A program made the position numbers and the translations under genes. Shown in pieces: positions 10,998 through 21,158 of a DNA stretch of 64,000 bases; position 1 is the stretch's first letter; the number at the start of each line of letters is the position of its first letter. Origin of the DNA: JAHEJE01 sp965216335 (GTDB lineage: Bacteria; Pseudomonadota; Alphaproteobacteria; Rhizobiales; Aestuariivirgaceae); contig OZ244154.1 of NCBI GenBank assembly GCA_965216335.1, positions 2,356,001 through 2,420,000 of the forward strand. The letters run 5' to 3'. The notes below the pieces were generated by a model. That model searched no databases, was not told the DNA's origin, and saw only the letters and a list, made by a program, of their open reading frames with translations.

Positions 10998-13900
10998 ATG
11001 GCCGGCAAGGTATCGCTCAAGACACGCCTGGAAAAGATCACGAAGCTGCTCGGCACCGATGCCGGGAGCGACAAGCTGACCACCCTGGCCGACAAAATGT
11101 ACCAAGGGGCCGTCGCCGAAGATCTCGAAGTGCTGAGCGACGAAAATCTGGCGCAGCTGTCCCGCGACTGCCTGTCTTTCATCTCCCAGCGCAAACCGGG
11201 CCGGGCGGTGGCACGCATCTACGAGCCCAAGGCTGCCAAAGGTCAGCTCAACGACGTATCGGTCATCGAGTTGCTCAACGACGATATGCCGTTCCTGGTT
11301 GATTCGGTGCTCAGCCTGCTGGCCGCCAAGGGGCTGGAAATCTTCCTGGTCCTGCATCCCATCCTCGATGTCGAGCGCGACCGCTCGGGTGCTCTGACCA
11401 ATATCGCCGCAAGCCGCAAGGGCGCCGGGCCGACCATTCGCGAGAGCCTGATCCACATCCACGTCAACCGCATCGCCAGTGCCGCGCTGCGCAATGAGCT
11501 GCAGCAGGGTCTCGACGATGTGGTGGAAGACGTACGCATCTCTGTTCTCGACTGGCGCACCATGCAGGGCGTGGTCCGCGATGCCGTGTCGCGCTACCAG
11601 AGCAATCCGCCGCCCGTCCCGGTCGAGGAACTGACCGAGGCGATGGCGTTCCTGCAATGGCTGCTCGACAATCATTTCACCTTCCTCGGTGTGCGCACGT
11701 ACCGGTTTGAAGGCGGCCCTGAGACCGGGGCGCTCAAGCCGGTCGACGACAGCGGCCTGGGCATTCTGCGCAAACCGGACACTCATGTGCTGCGCCGCGG
11801 CACGACCCTGGTCTCCATGACACCGGAGATCCGCGCCTTCCTGCTCCAGCCGGCGCCGCTGTTCATCACCAAGTCCGACGTTGTGGCCAATGTGCACCGT
11901 CGCGTCGCCATGGACTATGTCGGTATCAAGCAGTTCGACGAGGACGGCACGCTGACCGGTGAAATCCGCTGTGTCGGCCTGTTCACCTCGACGGCCTACA
12001 CCCGTAGCCCGCGCGAAATCCCCCTCATCCGCCGCAAGATCAACGAGGTCATCGAGCGCTCCGGCCTCAACCCGGAAAGCCACTCCGGCAAGAGCCTGCT
12101 CAACGTGCTGGAGACCTTCCCGCGCGACGAGCTCTTCCAGGTCGATGCCGACACCCTGGCCACCATGGCCGCCGGCATTGTCCGTCTGGTGGAACGTCCC
12201 CGCACCCGGCTGTTCGTGCGCCGTGACCGTTTCGAGCGTTTTGTGTCGGCCTATGTCTACATCCTGCGCGACCGCTTCAACTCCGATATCCGCGAAAGGA
12301 TCGGCACCCTGCTGGCCGAGGCCTATGAGGGCCATGTCGACAACTTCTCCCCCTACTTCGGCGAAGGCGTTCTGGTGCGGGTGCACTTCAACATCGCCCG
12401 CAAGGCCAACGCAAAGTCCAATCCCAGCGTCGTCAAGCTGGAGCGCAAGATCGCCGAACTGGTGCGCACCTGGGACGACCGTTTGGTCGAGGCCATGCAG
12501 GAGGCCCTGGCCCCGGACGAAGCCCGGCGCCTGCAGCGCAAGTACCGCGACGCCTTCTCGAGCGGCTATCAGGAAGCCTTCACCCCGCAGGCCTCGCTGT
12601 ATGACATCCGCGAGATCGAAGCGCTGTCGGACGACGAGACGATTGCGGTCGAGTTTTACCCCGTGGTCGGCGATCCCGAGGGCGTTTCGCGGCTCAAGCT
12701 GTATCACTACGATACCGCCGTGCCGCTTTCCGACCGCATGCCGATCCTGGAAAACATGGGGCTTCGGGCGATCGAGGAGAACAGCTTCACGCTCACCCGT
12801 TTCGGCACCAAGTCGACCCGCAAGATCTTCATCCACGAGGTCCGGCTGCAGGCAGCCGGCGAACCAGGCGTCGACATAAAGCAGCGCAGCCAGTTGCTCG
12901 AGGACTGTTTTCTGGCCGTGTGGCACGGTATTGCCGAGAACGACAAGTACAATGCCCTGGTGCTGAGTTCCGGCATGCCCTGGCGGGACGTCGCGCTGCT
13001 CAGGGCATGCGGCAAGTATCTGCGCCAGGCCGGAATTCCGTATTCATCCAGCTACATGGCAACGACACTGGTCAAACATGGCAATCTGGCCAGCCTGCTG
13101 GTGCAGATGTTTCATGCCCGTTACGAACTCGCCAAGGCATCCATCAAGGCCCGGGAGGCGCAGACGGCCAAGCTGTCGGAACAGATCAACAATATCCTGC
13201 AGTCGGTGCCGTCGCTCGATGAGGACCGGATCATCCGCCGGTTCGAAAACTTCATCTGCGCAATCCAGCGCACCAATTTCTATCAGCAGGCCGAAGGCGG
13301 GGGACTGCAGCCGACCATGGCCTTCAAGATCAACTCCAGGCAAATCGAGGATCTGCCTGAGCCGCGGCCACATGCGGAGATTTTCGTTTACGCGCCGGAC
13401 ATCGAAGGCGTGCACCTGCGCGGCGGCATGATCGCCCGCGGCGGCCTGCGCTGGTCGGACCGGCCGGAAGATTTCCGCACCGAGGTGCTCGGTCTCGCCA
13501 AGGCGCAGAACGTCAAGAACGCGGTTATCGTGCCGGTCGGTGCCAAGGGCGGGTTCGTGCCCAAGAAACTGCCTGTCGGCGGCAGCCGCGAGGAGGTATT
13601 TGCCGAGGGCACGCGGGCCTACAAGATGTTCATTTCCAGCCTGCTGCAGGTCACCGACAACATCGTCGGCGACAAGGTTGTGCCGCCACGCGACGTGCAG
13701 CGTTTCGACGGCGATGACCCCTACCTCGTCGTTGCCGCCGACAAGGGCACGGCGACCTTTTCCGACACCGCCAACGGCCTGTCGCAGGACCATGGCTTCT
13801 GGCTCGACGATGCCTTCGCCTCGGGCGGCTCGGCCGGCTACGACCACAAGGCCATGGGCATTACCGCGCGCGGCGCCTGGGAGGCGGTGAAGCGGCATTT

Positions 13901-15833
13901 CCGCGAGATGAACATCGACATTCAGTCGACCCCGTTCACCGCCGCCGGCGTCGGCGACATGTCGGGCGATGTGTTCGGCAACGGCATGCTGTTGTCCGAG
14001 CAGACCAAAGTCGTCGCCGCCTTCGATCATCGCGACATCTTCCTCGATCCGGACCCGGACCCGGCCAAGACCTATGTCGAGCGCAAGCGGCTGTTCGACA
14101 TGGGCCGGTCGAGCTGGCAGGACTACGACACCAAGCTGCTGTCGAAGGGCGGCGGCATCTTCTCGCGCCAGCTCAAGTCGATTCCGCTCAGCGCCGAGGT
14201 GCGCAAGATGCTCGGGCTGAAGGGCGCATCGGCGACCCCGAACGAGCTGATGCGGGCGATCATGTGCATGCAGGTCGACCTGATGTGGTTCGGCGGCATC
14301 GGCACCTACATCCGCGCCACCAGCGAAACCGACAGCGATGCCGGTGACCGGGCCAATGACGCGATCCGTGTCACGGCCAGGCAGGTCGGCGCCAAGGTCA
14401 TCGGCGAGGGCGCCAATCTGGGCGTCACCCAGCGCGGCCGCATCGAGTTCGCCATGAACGGCGGGCGCATCAACACCGATGCCGTCGACAACTCGGCCGG
14501 CGTGAATTCGTCCGACGTCGAGGTCAACATCAAGATCGCCCTGGCGGCCGCAGAACAGGCCGGCAAGCTGAAGCGCAAGCAGCGCAATGTGCTGCTCGCC
14601 GACATGACCGACGAGGTCGCCGAGCTGGTGCTGCGCAACAACTACCTGCAGACCTTGTGCCTGACCATCAGCGAGGCGCGCGCGGCGCGCGAGGTCGAGT
14701 ACTATTCGCGACTGATGCGCGATCTCGAATCCAAAGGGCTGCTCGACCGCCATATCGAGTTCCTGCCCGATGACGGCATCATCGCCGATCGCGTGGCGCA
14801 CGACCAGTACCTCACCCGGCCGGAAGTCTCGGTGCTGATGGCCTATGCCAAGATTGTCCTCTACGACAGCCTGCTGGCCGGTGAAGTACCGGACGACCCC
14901 TATTTCAACACGCAGTTGTTCCGCTATTTCCCGCAGCGCATGCAGAAGAAATACGCTGATGAAATTTCCGGCCACAAGCTGCGTCGTGAAATCGTCGCCA
15001 CCCTGTTGGCCAACAGCATGATCAACCGCGGCGGCCCGGCCTTCATCCTGCGGCTCAAGGAGGAAACCGGCCACGATGAAGCCCAGATCACCCGCGCCTT
15101 CACCGTTGCCCGCGATGCCTTCGAACTCACCGCCGCCAACGGTCTCGTGGATGATCTCGACACCAGGATCGATGGCGACGTACAGACCGACCTTTACAGT
15201 CAGTTGCAGCGCATCCTGCGCCGCGCCACCATCTGGTTCCTGCGCAACGAGAGCTTTGCCGACGGGCTGGAAGCCACCGTCGTGCACTACCGCAAGGGGA
15301 TCAACGAGATCGCTGGCAAGCTCGACCAGCTCCTGCCGGACAACAACTGGAAGCGGATTGAAAAACGCGTCGCCAAGTACGTCAAGCAGGGCGTGCCGCA
15401 CAAGACCGCTGAGCTGGCCGCAAGCCTGCGCTATCTGCTGCGGGCGCCGGACATCGTTCTGGTGGCCAACCAGGTCAACCAGCCCCCGGTCCGCATCGCC
15501 AAGGTGTATTTCGCCACCGGCATCGGCCTCGGCGTCGACCGGCTGATCCAGCGCGCCGGAGAGATCGATACGAACCGCTACTACAACAAGCTTGCGGTCA
15601 ACCGCACCCTGGATGGCATCCTGCAAACCCTGCGCACCATCGTCATCGGTATGATGGCGGGCAAATCATCGAAGTCCGATCCGTGGCAGGAGTGGTCCGA
15701 GGCCCACGCGGCGTCACTGCAACGTGTCCAGGCCGGTGTCGAGGAACTGCTCAGCGAGCACGACTTCACACTCGCCAAGCTGGCGGTGGCTGCCAGCCAG
15801 CTCGGCGATCTTGCGGTGGAGACGGCTCAGTAA
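10998..15833 (+). CDS. NAD-specific glutamate dehydrogenase, large (180-kDa) class
   Basis: Converts glutamate to 2-oxoglutarate and ammonia with NAD, mainly for glutamate catabolism. The 1611 residues fit the L_180 class. A long N-terminal regulatory region (ACT-like parts, residues 1 to about 700) precedes the catalytic core. The glutamate-binding region holds GGLRWSDRPEDFRTEV and the lysine segment VPVGAKGGFVPKK (about residues 815-855). The dinucleotide-binding region and a long C-terminal helical domain follow. The ATG is preceded by GAGGGG. The gene stands alone; the gap before it (10860-10997) contains a TATACT hexamer at 10933 but no convincing partner hexamer. It converges with the UPF0145 gene. 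Confidence 0.95.
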   Translation: MAGKVSLKTRLEKITKLLGTDAGSDKLTTLADKMYQGAVAEDLEVLSDENLAQLSRDCLSFISQRKPGRAVARIYEPKAAKGQLNDVSVIELLNDDMPFLVDSVLSLLAAKGLEIFLVLHPILDVERDRSGALTNIAASRKGAGPTIRESLIHIHVNRIASAALRNELQQGLDDVVEDVRISVLDWRTMQGVVRDAVSRYQSNPPPVPVEELTEAMAFLQWLLDNHFTFLGVRTYRFEGGPETGALKPVDDSGLGILRKPDTHVLRRGTTLVSMTPEIRAFLLQPAPLFITKSDVVANVHRRVAMDYVGIKQFDEDGTLTGEIRCVGLFTSTAYTRSPREIPLIRRKINEVIERSGLNPESHSGKSLLNVLETFPRDELFQVDADTLATMAAGIVRLVERPRTRLFVRRDRFERFVSAYVYILRDRFNSDIRERIGTLLAEAYEGHVDNFSPYFGEGVLVRVHFNIARKANAKSNPSVVKLERKIAELVRTWDDRLVEAMQEALAPDEARRLQRKYRDAFSSGYQEAFTPQASLYDIREIEALSDDETIAVEFYPVVGDPEGVSRLKLYHYDTAVPLSDRMPILENMGLRAIEENSFTLTRFGTKSTRKIFIHEVRLQAAGEPGVDIKQRSQLLEDCFLAVWHGIAENDKYNALVLSSGMPWRDVALLRACGKYLRQAGIPYSSSYMATTLVKHGNLASLLVQMFHARYELAKASIKAREAQTAKLSEQINNILQSVPSLDEDRIIRRFENFICAIQRTNFYQQAEGGGLQPTMAFKINSRQIEDLPEPRPHAEIFVYAPDIEGVHLRGGMIARGGLRWSDRPEDFRTEVLGLAKAQNVKNAVIVPVGAKGGFVPKKLPVGGSREEVFAEGTRAYKMFISSLLQVTDNIVGDKVVPPRDVQRFDGDDPYLVVAADKGTATFSDTANGLSQDHGFWLDDAFASGGSAGYDHKAMGITARGAWEAVKRHFREMNIDIQSTPFTAAGVGDMSGDVFGNGMLLSEQTKVVAAFDHRDIFLDPDPDPAKTYVERKRLFDMGRSSWQDYDTKLLSKGGGIFSRQLKSIPLSAEVRKMLGLKGASATPNELMRAIMCMQVDLMWFGGIGTYIRATSETDSDAGDRANDAIRVTARQVGAKVIGEGANLGVTQRGRIEFAMNGGRINTDAVDNSAGVNSSDVEVNIKIALAAAEQAGKLKRKQRNVLLADMTDEVAELVLRNNYLQTLCLTISEARAAREVEYYSRLMRDLESKGLLDRHIEFLPDDGIIADRVAHDQYLTRPEVSVLMAYAKIVLYDSLLAGEVPDDPYFNTQLFRYFPQRMQKKYADEISGHKLRREIVATLLANSMINRGGPAFILRLKEETGHDEAQITRAFTVARDAFELTAANGLVDDLDTRIDGDVQTDLYSQLQRILRRATIWFLRNESFADGLEATVVHYRKGINEIAGKLDQLLPDNNWKRIEKRVAKYVKQGVPHKTAELAASLRYLLRAPDIVLVANQVNQPPVRIAKVYFATGIGLGVDRLIQRAGEIDTNRYYNKLAVNRTLDGILQTLRTIVIGMMAGKSSKSDPWQEWSEAHAASLQRVQAGVEELLSEHDFTLAKLAVAASQLGDLAVETAQ

Positions 15834-15845
15834 AGCTGCTTTAGG

Positions 15846-16166
15846 TCAGGTGATCACAATGGCGGTGCCGGCGGCAGTAACCATCAGCATCGAGCCATTC
15901 GTGCCGACAGTCTCATAGTCGATGTCGACGCCGATCACCGCGTTGGCTCCCAACTCGGCTGCCCGGTCGGCCATTTCCGCGACCGCCGTCTCGCGAGCGT
16001 CGTTGAGGACCTTCTCATAGGCGCCTGAGCGCCCGCCGACGATATCGCGCACCGACGCAAAAAGATCGCGAAACAGGTTGGCACCAAGGATCGCCTCACC
16101 GGCCACCAGCCCCTTGTAGGATTGGATCGTGTGCCCTTCCACGGTGTTTGTCGTCGTCACAAGCAT
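15846..16166 (-). CDS. UPF0145 (YbjQ-like) protein
   Basis: A 106-residue protein of the YbjQ/UPF0145 family. The family pattern is clear: an N-terminal TTTNTVEGHTIQSYKGLV strand region, the central GANLFRDLFASVRDIVGGRSGAYE, then ARETAVAEMADRAAELGANAVIGVDIDYE and a C-terminal strand. Related folds form dodecameric rings and some are called heavy-metal-binding, but no function is proven. It lies 35 bp downstream of purH on the same strand and may be read from that transcript. Confidence 0.88.
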   Translation of the reverse strand: MLVTTTNTVEGHTIQSYKGLVAGEAILGANLFRDLFASVRDIVGGRSGAYEKVLNDARETAVAEMADRAAELGANAVIGVDIDYETVGTNGSMLMVTAAGTAIVIT

Positions 16167-16201
16167 ATCTGCCTCCCGTTAGCGGTTTGGGGCCGGCCTG
16201 A

Positions 16202-17800
16202 TCAGTGGCGGAAATGCCTGAAGCCAGTGAACACCATGGCCAGCCCAGCCTCGTCGGCAGCTTTTATAACATCATCATCGCGCATCGATCCACCGGGCTG
16301 GATGACGGCGGTCGCACCGGCCTCGGCGGCCTGCAGCAGCCCGTCGGCAAACGGAAAGAATGCATCCGATGCCACGACCGATCCCTGCGCCAGCGGCGCC
16401 GGGGCGTCGCAGGCATCGGCGGCATCGGCCGACTTGCGCGCCGCGATGCGGCTGGAATCGACGCGCGACATCTGTCCAGCGCCAACGCCCACCGTCGCGC
16501 CGTCCTTGGCGTAGACGATGGCGTTGGACTTCACATGCTTGGCGACCCGGAAGGCGAACTTGAGATCGCGTAACTCGCCTTCACTGGGCTGGCGTTTGGT
16601 GACCACCCGCAGGTCCATGTCATCCACACAGGTATTGTCACGCGACTGGACCAGCATGCCGCCTGAAACCGTCTTGGCCGCAAGCCCGGTACTGCGCACA
16701 TCGGGCAAACCATCGGTCAGCAGAAGCCGCAGATTGTTCTTGCGCCCGACGATCTCGCGCGCCGCCGCATCGGCGCCCGGCGCGATGATGACCTCGGTAA
16801 AGATCTTTGAGATCTCTTCGGCCGTCTCTCCATCAAGCGGCCGGTTGAAGGCAATGATGCCGCCAAAAGCGCTGACCGGATCGCACCTCAGAGCCAGGCC
16901 GTAGGCATTCTTGAGCGAGTCCGCAACGGCCACACCGCAAGGGTTGGCGTGTTTGACGATGACGCAGGCCGCGCCATCATCCGGATCGAACTCCGCAACG
17001 CATTCATAGGCCGCATCGGTATCGTTGATGTTGTTGTAGGACAGCGCTTTGCCTTGCACCTGTTCGGCGGTTGCGACACCGGGCCGGTCATCGCCGTTGG
17101 TATAGAATGCTGCCCACTGATGCGGGTTCTCGCCATAGCGCAAGGTCTGCCGCAGCGTGCCGCCAACCGCCCGGTAGCCGGCTGTTTCCTCGGTGCCGGC
17201 CTCGCCCAGCAGCCAGCCGCTGACGGCGGCATCGTACGCCGCGGTTCTGGCGAAGGCCTTGGCCGCCAGTTGCCTGCGGGTTGCCGGCAGGGTTGCCCCG
17301 TCATTTTCCGCCATCTCGTCAAGCACCCGCTCGTAGTCCGCAGGGTCGACCACCACCGTCAGCGCCGCATGGTTCTTGGCCGCCGCCCGGGTCATCGCCG
17401 GACCGCCGATATCGATGTTCTCGATGCAGGTCTCGAAGTCTTTGCCGGCGGCCAACGTGGCCTCGAACGGATAGAGGTTGACGGCCAGCAGGTCGATCCC
17501 GGCGATGCCGTGCTCGGCCATCGCGGCTTCATGGCCCGGGTTGCCGCGCACCGCCAGCAGGCCGCCATGCACCTTGGGATGCAGGGTCTTGACCCGGCCG
17601 TCCATGATTTCCGGAAAGCCGGTAACCTCGGACACATCCATCACCTTCAGGCCGGCCTCGGCCAATGCCCGCGCCGTGCCACCGGTCGAGACCAGTTCAA
17701 CGCCCAGTTTCGCCAGGCCGGCTGCAAATTCGATGAGTCCGGTCTTGTCCGAAACCGAGACAAGCGCGCGGCGGATGGAAGATGCCATGATGATGTCCAT
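16202..17800 (-). CDS. purH: Bifunctional AICAR formyltransferase / IMP cyclohydrolase PurH
   Basis: Catalyses the last two steps of IMP synthesis. The 532-residue protein has the N-terminal MGS-like IMP cyclohydrolase domain (RRALVSVSDKTGL, then LVSTGGTARAL and VTGFPEIMDGRVKTLHPKVHGG) and the C-terminal AICAR transformylase domain (LRYGENPHQ, VKHANPCGVAV, FRVAKHVKSNAIVYAKDG, ending GFRHFRH). The first ATG is at 17798-17800; a second at 17786-17788 would give MASSIRR and is equally possible, since neither has a strong ribosome site. It is followed on the same strand by the UPF0145 gene and preceded by the heparinase-like gene, 112 bp away. Confidence 0.97.
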   Translation of the reverse strand: MDIIMASSIRRALVSVSDKTGLIEFAAGLAKLGVELVSTGGTARALAEAGLKVMDVSEVTGFPEIMDGRVKTLHPKVHGGLLAVRGNPGHEAAMAEHGIAGIDLLAVNLYPFEATLAAGKDFETCIENIDIGGPAMTRAAAKNHAALTVVVDPADYERVLDEMAENDGATLPATRRQLAAKAFARTAAYDAAVSGWLLGEAGTEETAGYRAVGGTLRQTLRYGENPHQWAAFYTNGDDRPGVATAEQVQGKALSYNNINDTDAAYECVAEFDPDDGAACVIVKHANPCGVAVADSLKNAYGLALRCDPVSAFGGIIAFNRPLDGETAEEISKIFTEVIIAPGADAAAREIVGRKNNLRLLLTDGLPDVRSTGLAAKTVSGGMLVQSRDNTCVDDMDLRVVTKRQPSEGELRDLKFAFRVAKHVKSNAIVYAKDGATVGVGAGQMSRVDSSRIAARKSADAADACDAPAPLAQGSVVASDAFFPFADGLLQAAEAGATAVIQPGGSMRDDDVIKAADEAGLAMVFTGFRHFRH

Positions 17801-17912
17801 GCGATTAGAGATGGCTGAAGGTCATCCAGCGCATAGCACATGGGCAGGCAGGGGCAAACGTGACCTTTGGCCATACCAACAGATGCGGGTGGGCGACCCG
17901 ATACGGGTTCCG

Positions 17913-19676
17913 TCACAGTGGCAGCTGGGGTGCCCTGACCTTTGCCGCTGCCGCGTTCGGCTTGCGCCGGGCGATCTTCTTGAACGCCCATTGCACCCGG
18001 TCCGGCCGGCCGGTGAGGCCTTCGACGACAATCTGCTTGGTCTTGCGGGTTATCCCGGCGCCGGGCAGGTAGACGCTGTCTTCCAGCCGGAGCCGGCCGC
18101 CGCGGGCCGAGAACCGCCACCCCGACTTGTTCGGCAGCATCAGCATGACGCTGGCTGCATCCATCGACAGTGTCGCCTTAACCGACGGATGCAGATGGAA
18201 GCGCACCGCAAACGGCACCGTGCGCAGATTGCCGGGATTTTCCAGGTCGGCAAGAAAACTGTCCTCGCCACGCAGGTCGCTGCCGCAGGGCGACAGGAAC
18301 AGCCGGCGCTGGTGCATGATGCCATAGTCGGCATGATAACCATCATGGCCGGCCTCGACGATGCTGCCCTGCTTGTCGTGCTGCACATCGGCCCAAATGT
18401 CTGACGGACCGATCACCACAGGCGTGCCGAACACGCTTTGGGTCAGCCGGTCGGCGAGGATCAGGCCGGCGGAGCGGTTGTCGAGACACACGGTACTGTG
18501 CGCCGCCGTCTTCCTGGCCACCGCATCCCAGGCGCTGCCGGGCACCGGTGGGGTGCCGCAGTTGACCACGATGCGGTGTCCGCCGTCGGAAAACTCCATG
18601 GCCAGCGGATCGGATGCAGCACCCGGATTGAGCCCCGGCGCTGGCGGCCGCCCGATGTCCATCAGCACCCGGCAGGCACCCTGCTGCAGCCGGCAGAAAC
18701 CGGAATGCACCGCATGCGTGACCGGCCGGCCGAACGTGGTGTCGGCATCGATGGCGGCACGCGCCGCACCCGTGCGGGTTTCGGCCACACCGTTGAACAC
18801 CGCCAGGCCGCCATCGTCATGACAGAAGAACCGCAGCATCGGCGCCATGCGTTCAATTGCCAGATTGAGTTCTTCCGGCACCTCGAGGTGCGCGGCCTCA
18901 AGTGCCGCTCTGAGCGGCAGCAGGTCGAGAAGCAGATCGAGCAGTATCGACGGGTTGCGCGACACATGCCCGCCATCCGGCAGGATTTGTGCCGTCAGTT
19001 CCGCGGCCAGCCGGCCATAGGCGTTCTGACGCGAGTTCTCCAGCCCGGAAAACCCCAGGCTGGCATAGACGAGCGCGATCGCAATTTGCAAACGCCGCCC
19101 GACCATCGGCTCGCGCGCCAGCACACGGTTGAGATGACGCACATGACGCGTCACGGTATTGAGGAAAACGGCCTCGAACTCACCTGGCGCCCCGTTGATC
19201 AGGAACTCGGCGTGCTGTGTCCAGGAGATCAGCCGGCGGGCGGCAACATCGCTGCGCCACACAAGCGGTGAGAACTGCCGGGCCCGGTGCGCCCACTCGC
19301 CGATCAGCGCCCGGGCATGAACCTGATGCAGGCCTCGGGCGGACTTCTGCAGCGCGTTCAGCCAGGCAAACCCGTGCAGCTCGCGAACAAACGCAGGATC
19401 GGCCACCTGGTGTTCGAAGATCAGATGGCCCTTGCACTCCACGATCGTTTCACCGAAGGCGAAACGCCCCCGGTAAATGTCGCTGGCCAGATCCGGATTG
19501 GCACGCAGGAGCGGTCGAATGGCAATGCCAAGCCCGCCGGCGCGGCATGCAGACGGCGCTTTGACCAGGGTGCTGATTCGCCGCGAAACGCGCCCGCCGA
19601 TGCGCCGCGCGCCGCTTTCGACGAGCCCACCGAGGCTGACGGGAGCCACAAATGCTGTTATTTTCGTTCTGCTCAT
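17913..19676 (-). CDS. Heparinase II/III-like protein
   Basis: A 587-residue protein of the heparinase II/III-like family that is often found beside purH and an rsmB-like gene in Hyphomicrobiales. An alpha-helical toroid-like N-terminal half (about residues 90-330) is followed by a beta-rich half that starts near GRPVTHAVHSGFCRL and includes DPLAMEFSDGGHRIVVNCG, the H-S-T segment of KTAAHSTVCLDNRSAG, and HDGYHADYGIMHQRRLFLSPCG. These features suit a polysaccharide lyase fold. No clear signal peptide is seen, and the substrate is unknown. It lies between rsmB-like and purH genes on the same strand. Confidence 0.82.
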   Translation of the reverse strand: MSRTKITAFVAPVSLGGLVESGARRIGGRVSRRISTLVKAPSACRAGGLGIAIRPLLRANPDLASDIYRGRFAFGETIVECKGHLIFEHQVADPAFVRELHGFAWLNALQKSARGLHQVHARALIGEWAHRARQFSPLVWRSDVAARRLISWTQHAEFLINGAPGEFEAVFLNTVTRHVRHLNRVLAREPMVGRRLQIAIALVYASLGFSGLENSRQNAYGRLAAELTAQILPDGGHVSRNPSILLDLLLDLLPLRAALEAAHLEVPEELNLAIERMAPMLRFFCHDDGGLAVFNGVAETRTGAARAAIDADTTFGRPVTHAVHSGFCRLQQGACRVLMDIGRPPAPGLNPGAASDPLAMEFSDGGHRIVVNCGTPPVPGSAWDAVARKTAAHSTVCLDNRSAGLILADRLTQSVFGTPVVIGPSDIWADVQHDKQGSIVEAGHDGYHADYGIMHQRRLFLSPCGSDLRGEDSFLADLENPGNLRTVPFAVRFHLHPSVKATLSMDAASVMLMLPNKSGWRFSARGGRLRLEDSVYLPGAGITRKTKQIVVEGLTGRPDRVQWAFKKIARRKPNAAAAKVRAPQLPL

Positions 19677-19775
19677 ACGCCGGACAATCCTTGTCGGAGC
19701 GCACGTTCTTGAGCACCCCGGACATGGGATGATTGGACAGATGTTCTTAACGATTTGATAACGATCAGCGAATTT

Positions 19776-21158
19776 TCAGACTTTCAAAAGCCGGGCGGCA
19801 AAGAAGCCGTCCAAGCCGGTCGCGGTGCCGATCGACTGCCACGGCTGGACACGCAGTTCACCCGCTGCATTGATCAGGTTTCCGCAACCGGGCAGTTCGT
19901 CCGCCTGAACCCCGGCCCTCTCCACCCGGTCGTCTGCCGCCAAAAATTCTTCAATGACGTCTTCACATTCACCGGTTTCCAGCGAACAGGCACAATAGAT
20001 GATCGTGCCGCCGGGACGGGTGAGGGCAACGGCGTTCCTGAGCACGGCCAGTTGAACAGGCCTGAGCCTGCCGGCCATGTCCGGCGTCTTGAGGTGCAGT
20101 CCGTCCGGATGCCGGCGCAATGTGCCCGTCGCCGAGCAGGGCACATCGGCGATAACCGCATCGAACCTGTCGCTGTCGCTCAGCGTTGCCGCATCTCCGC
20201 AAACGATTCGTGGCGCCAGCCCCAGCCGCCGCATATTGACCCGCAGACGCTCCAGCCGGTCTTCAGAGTTGTCGACCGCGGTAACGTCCGCGCCGGCGCC
20301 AGCCAGTTGTGCCGTCTTGCCACCTGGTGCGGCACACAGGTCTAGCACCCGCTTGCCGGCCACATCGCCGAGCAGCTTGACCGGCAATGCAGCGGCGGCA
20401 TCCTGCACCCACCAGGCGCCATCGGCATATCCGGCCATGTCGGCGACCCGCCGGTCCGCGCTTACCACTCTTACAGTGCCGGTGGGCAGCGCCTCGCCAC
20501 CCAGTTCACCGGCCCAGCGCTGCGGGTCCGACTTCACTGAGACGTCCAGGGCCGCCTCGCACAGCGAGGCCTCAGCACATTGCCGCGCCGCCGCGGCACC
20601 GAAACCCGCCGTCCAGCTCGTCAGCATCCAGTCCGGTACATTGAGCATCGCGGCATCCTGACCGGCGGCAATTTCCGGTCCCGTTTCGGCCACCCGGCGC
20701 AGCACGGCATTGACCAGGCCGGCAAAGTGCCGCCCGGCGCGATCGTGGCGTGCGATCCGGACCGCCATATCGATCGCCGCATGGGGCGGGATATCCATGA
20801 ACAGCATTTGTGCAACACCGGTGTGCAGCACTTCGCGTGTCAGTCCCGATTTGGCCGGCAGCGGTTTTACCAGAAAGCCTTTCAGGACATCGTCGATCTG
20901 ACCCCGTCGACGCAAGCTCGTTGCGACAATGGCATGGGCAAACGCCCTGTCCGGCCCCGAAAGACCAGCCGTACGCGCCTCGTGAAGTGCATCGTCAAGA
21001 TACTGGCGGCCGCGCAGAACCAGCGACAGGGCCTTGACCGCATGACTGCGCGCCGCAAGTCCCTTGATGTCGGCTGGTTTGTTGCGCTGCCGCTTCTGTC
21101 TGACCAACAGGACTAACCCCAGGGGCCGCTCTCGCGCGGCGTGTTCTGGCCGCCCCAT
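19776..21158 (-). CDS. RsmB-family 16S rRNA (cytosine-5) methyltransferase with N-terminal NusB domain
   Basis: SAM-dependent RNA m5C methyltransferase. Residues about 27-160 form a NusB-like RNA-binding domain (AARSHAVKALSLVL). The Rossmann domain follows with SAM motif VLDLCAAPGGKTAQL, then the catalytic region DVPCSATGTLRRHPD and the cysteine motif YCACSLETGE. The ATG at 21158 would overlap the end of htpX by 46 nt. A TTG at 21107 just after the htpX stop is an alternative that keeps the whole NusB domain, so the true N-terminus is uncertain. It is probably co-transcribed with htpX. Confidence 0.88.
   Translation of the reverse strand: MGRPEHAARERPLGLVLLVRQKRQRNKPADIKGLAARSHAVKALSLVLRGRQYLDDALHEARTAGLSGPDRAFAHAIVATSLRRRGQIDDVLKGFLVKPLPAKSGLTREVLHTGVAQMLFMDIPPHAAIDMAVRIARHDRAGRHFAGLVNAVLRRVAETGPEIAAGQDAAMLNVPDWMLTSWTAGFGAAAARQCAEASLCEAALDVSVKSDPQRWAGELGGEALPTGTVRVVSADRRVADMAGYADGAWWVQDAAAALPVKLLGDVAGKRVLDLCAAPGGKTAQLAGAGADVTAVDNSEDRLERLRVNMRRLGLAPRIVCGDAATLSDSDRFDAVIADVPCSATGTLRRHPDGLHLKTPDMAGRLRPVQLAVLRNAVALTRPGGTIIYCACSLETGECEDVIEEFLAADDRVERAGVQADELPGCGNLINAAGELRVQPWQSIGTATGLDGFFAARLLKV

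Noticed and set aside
10992..15626. Two long minus-strand frames (644 and 860 codons) opposite the glutamate dehydrogenase
   Set aside because: Both are shadows of the conserved catalytic and regulatory parts of the enzyme.
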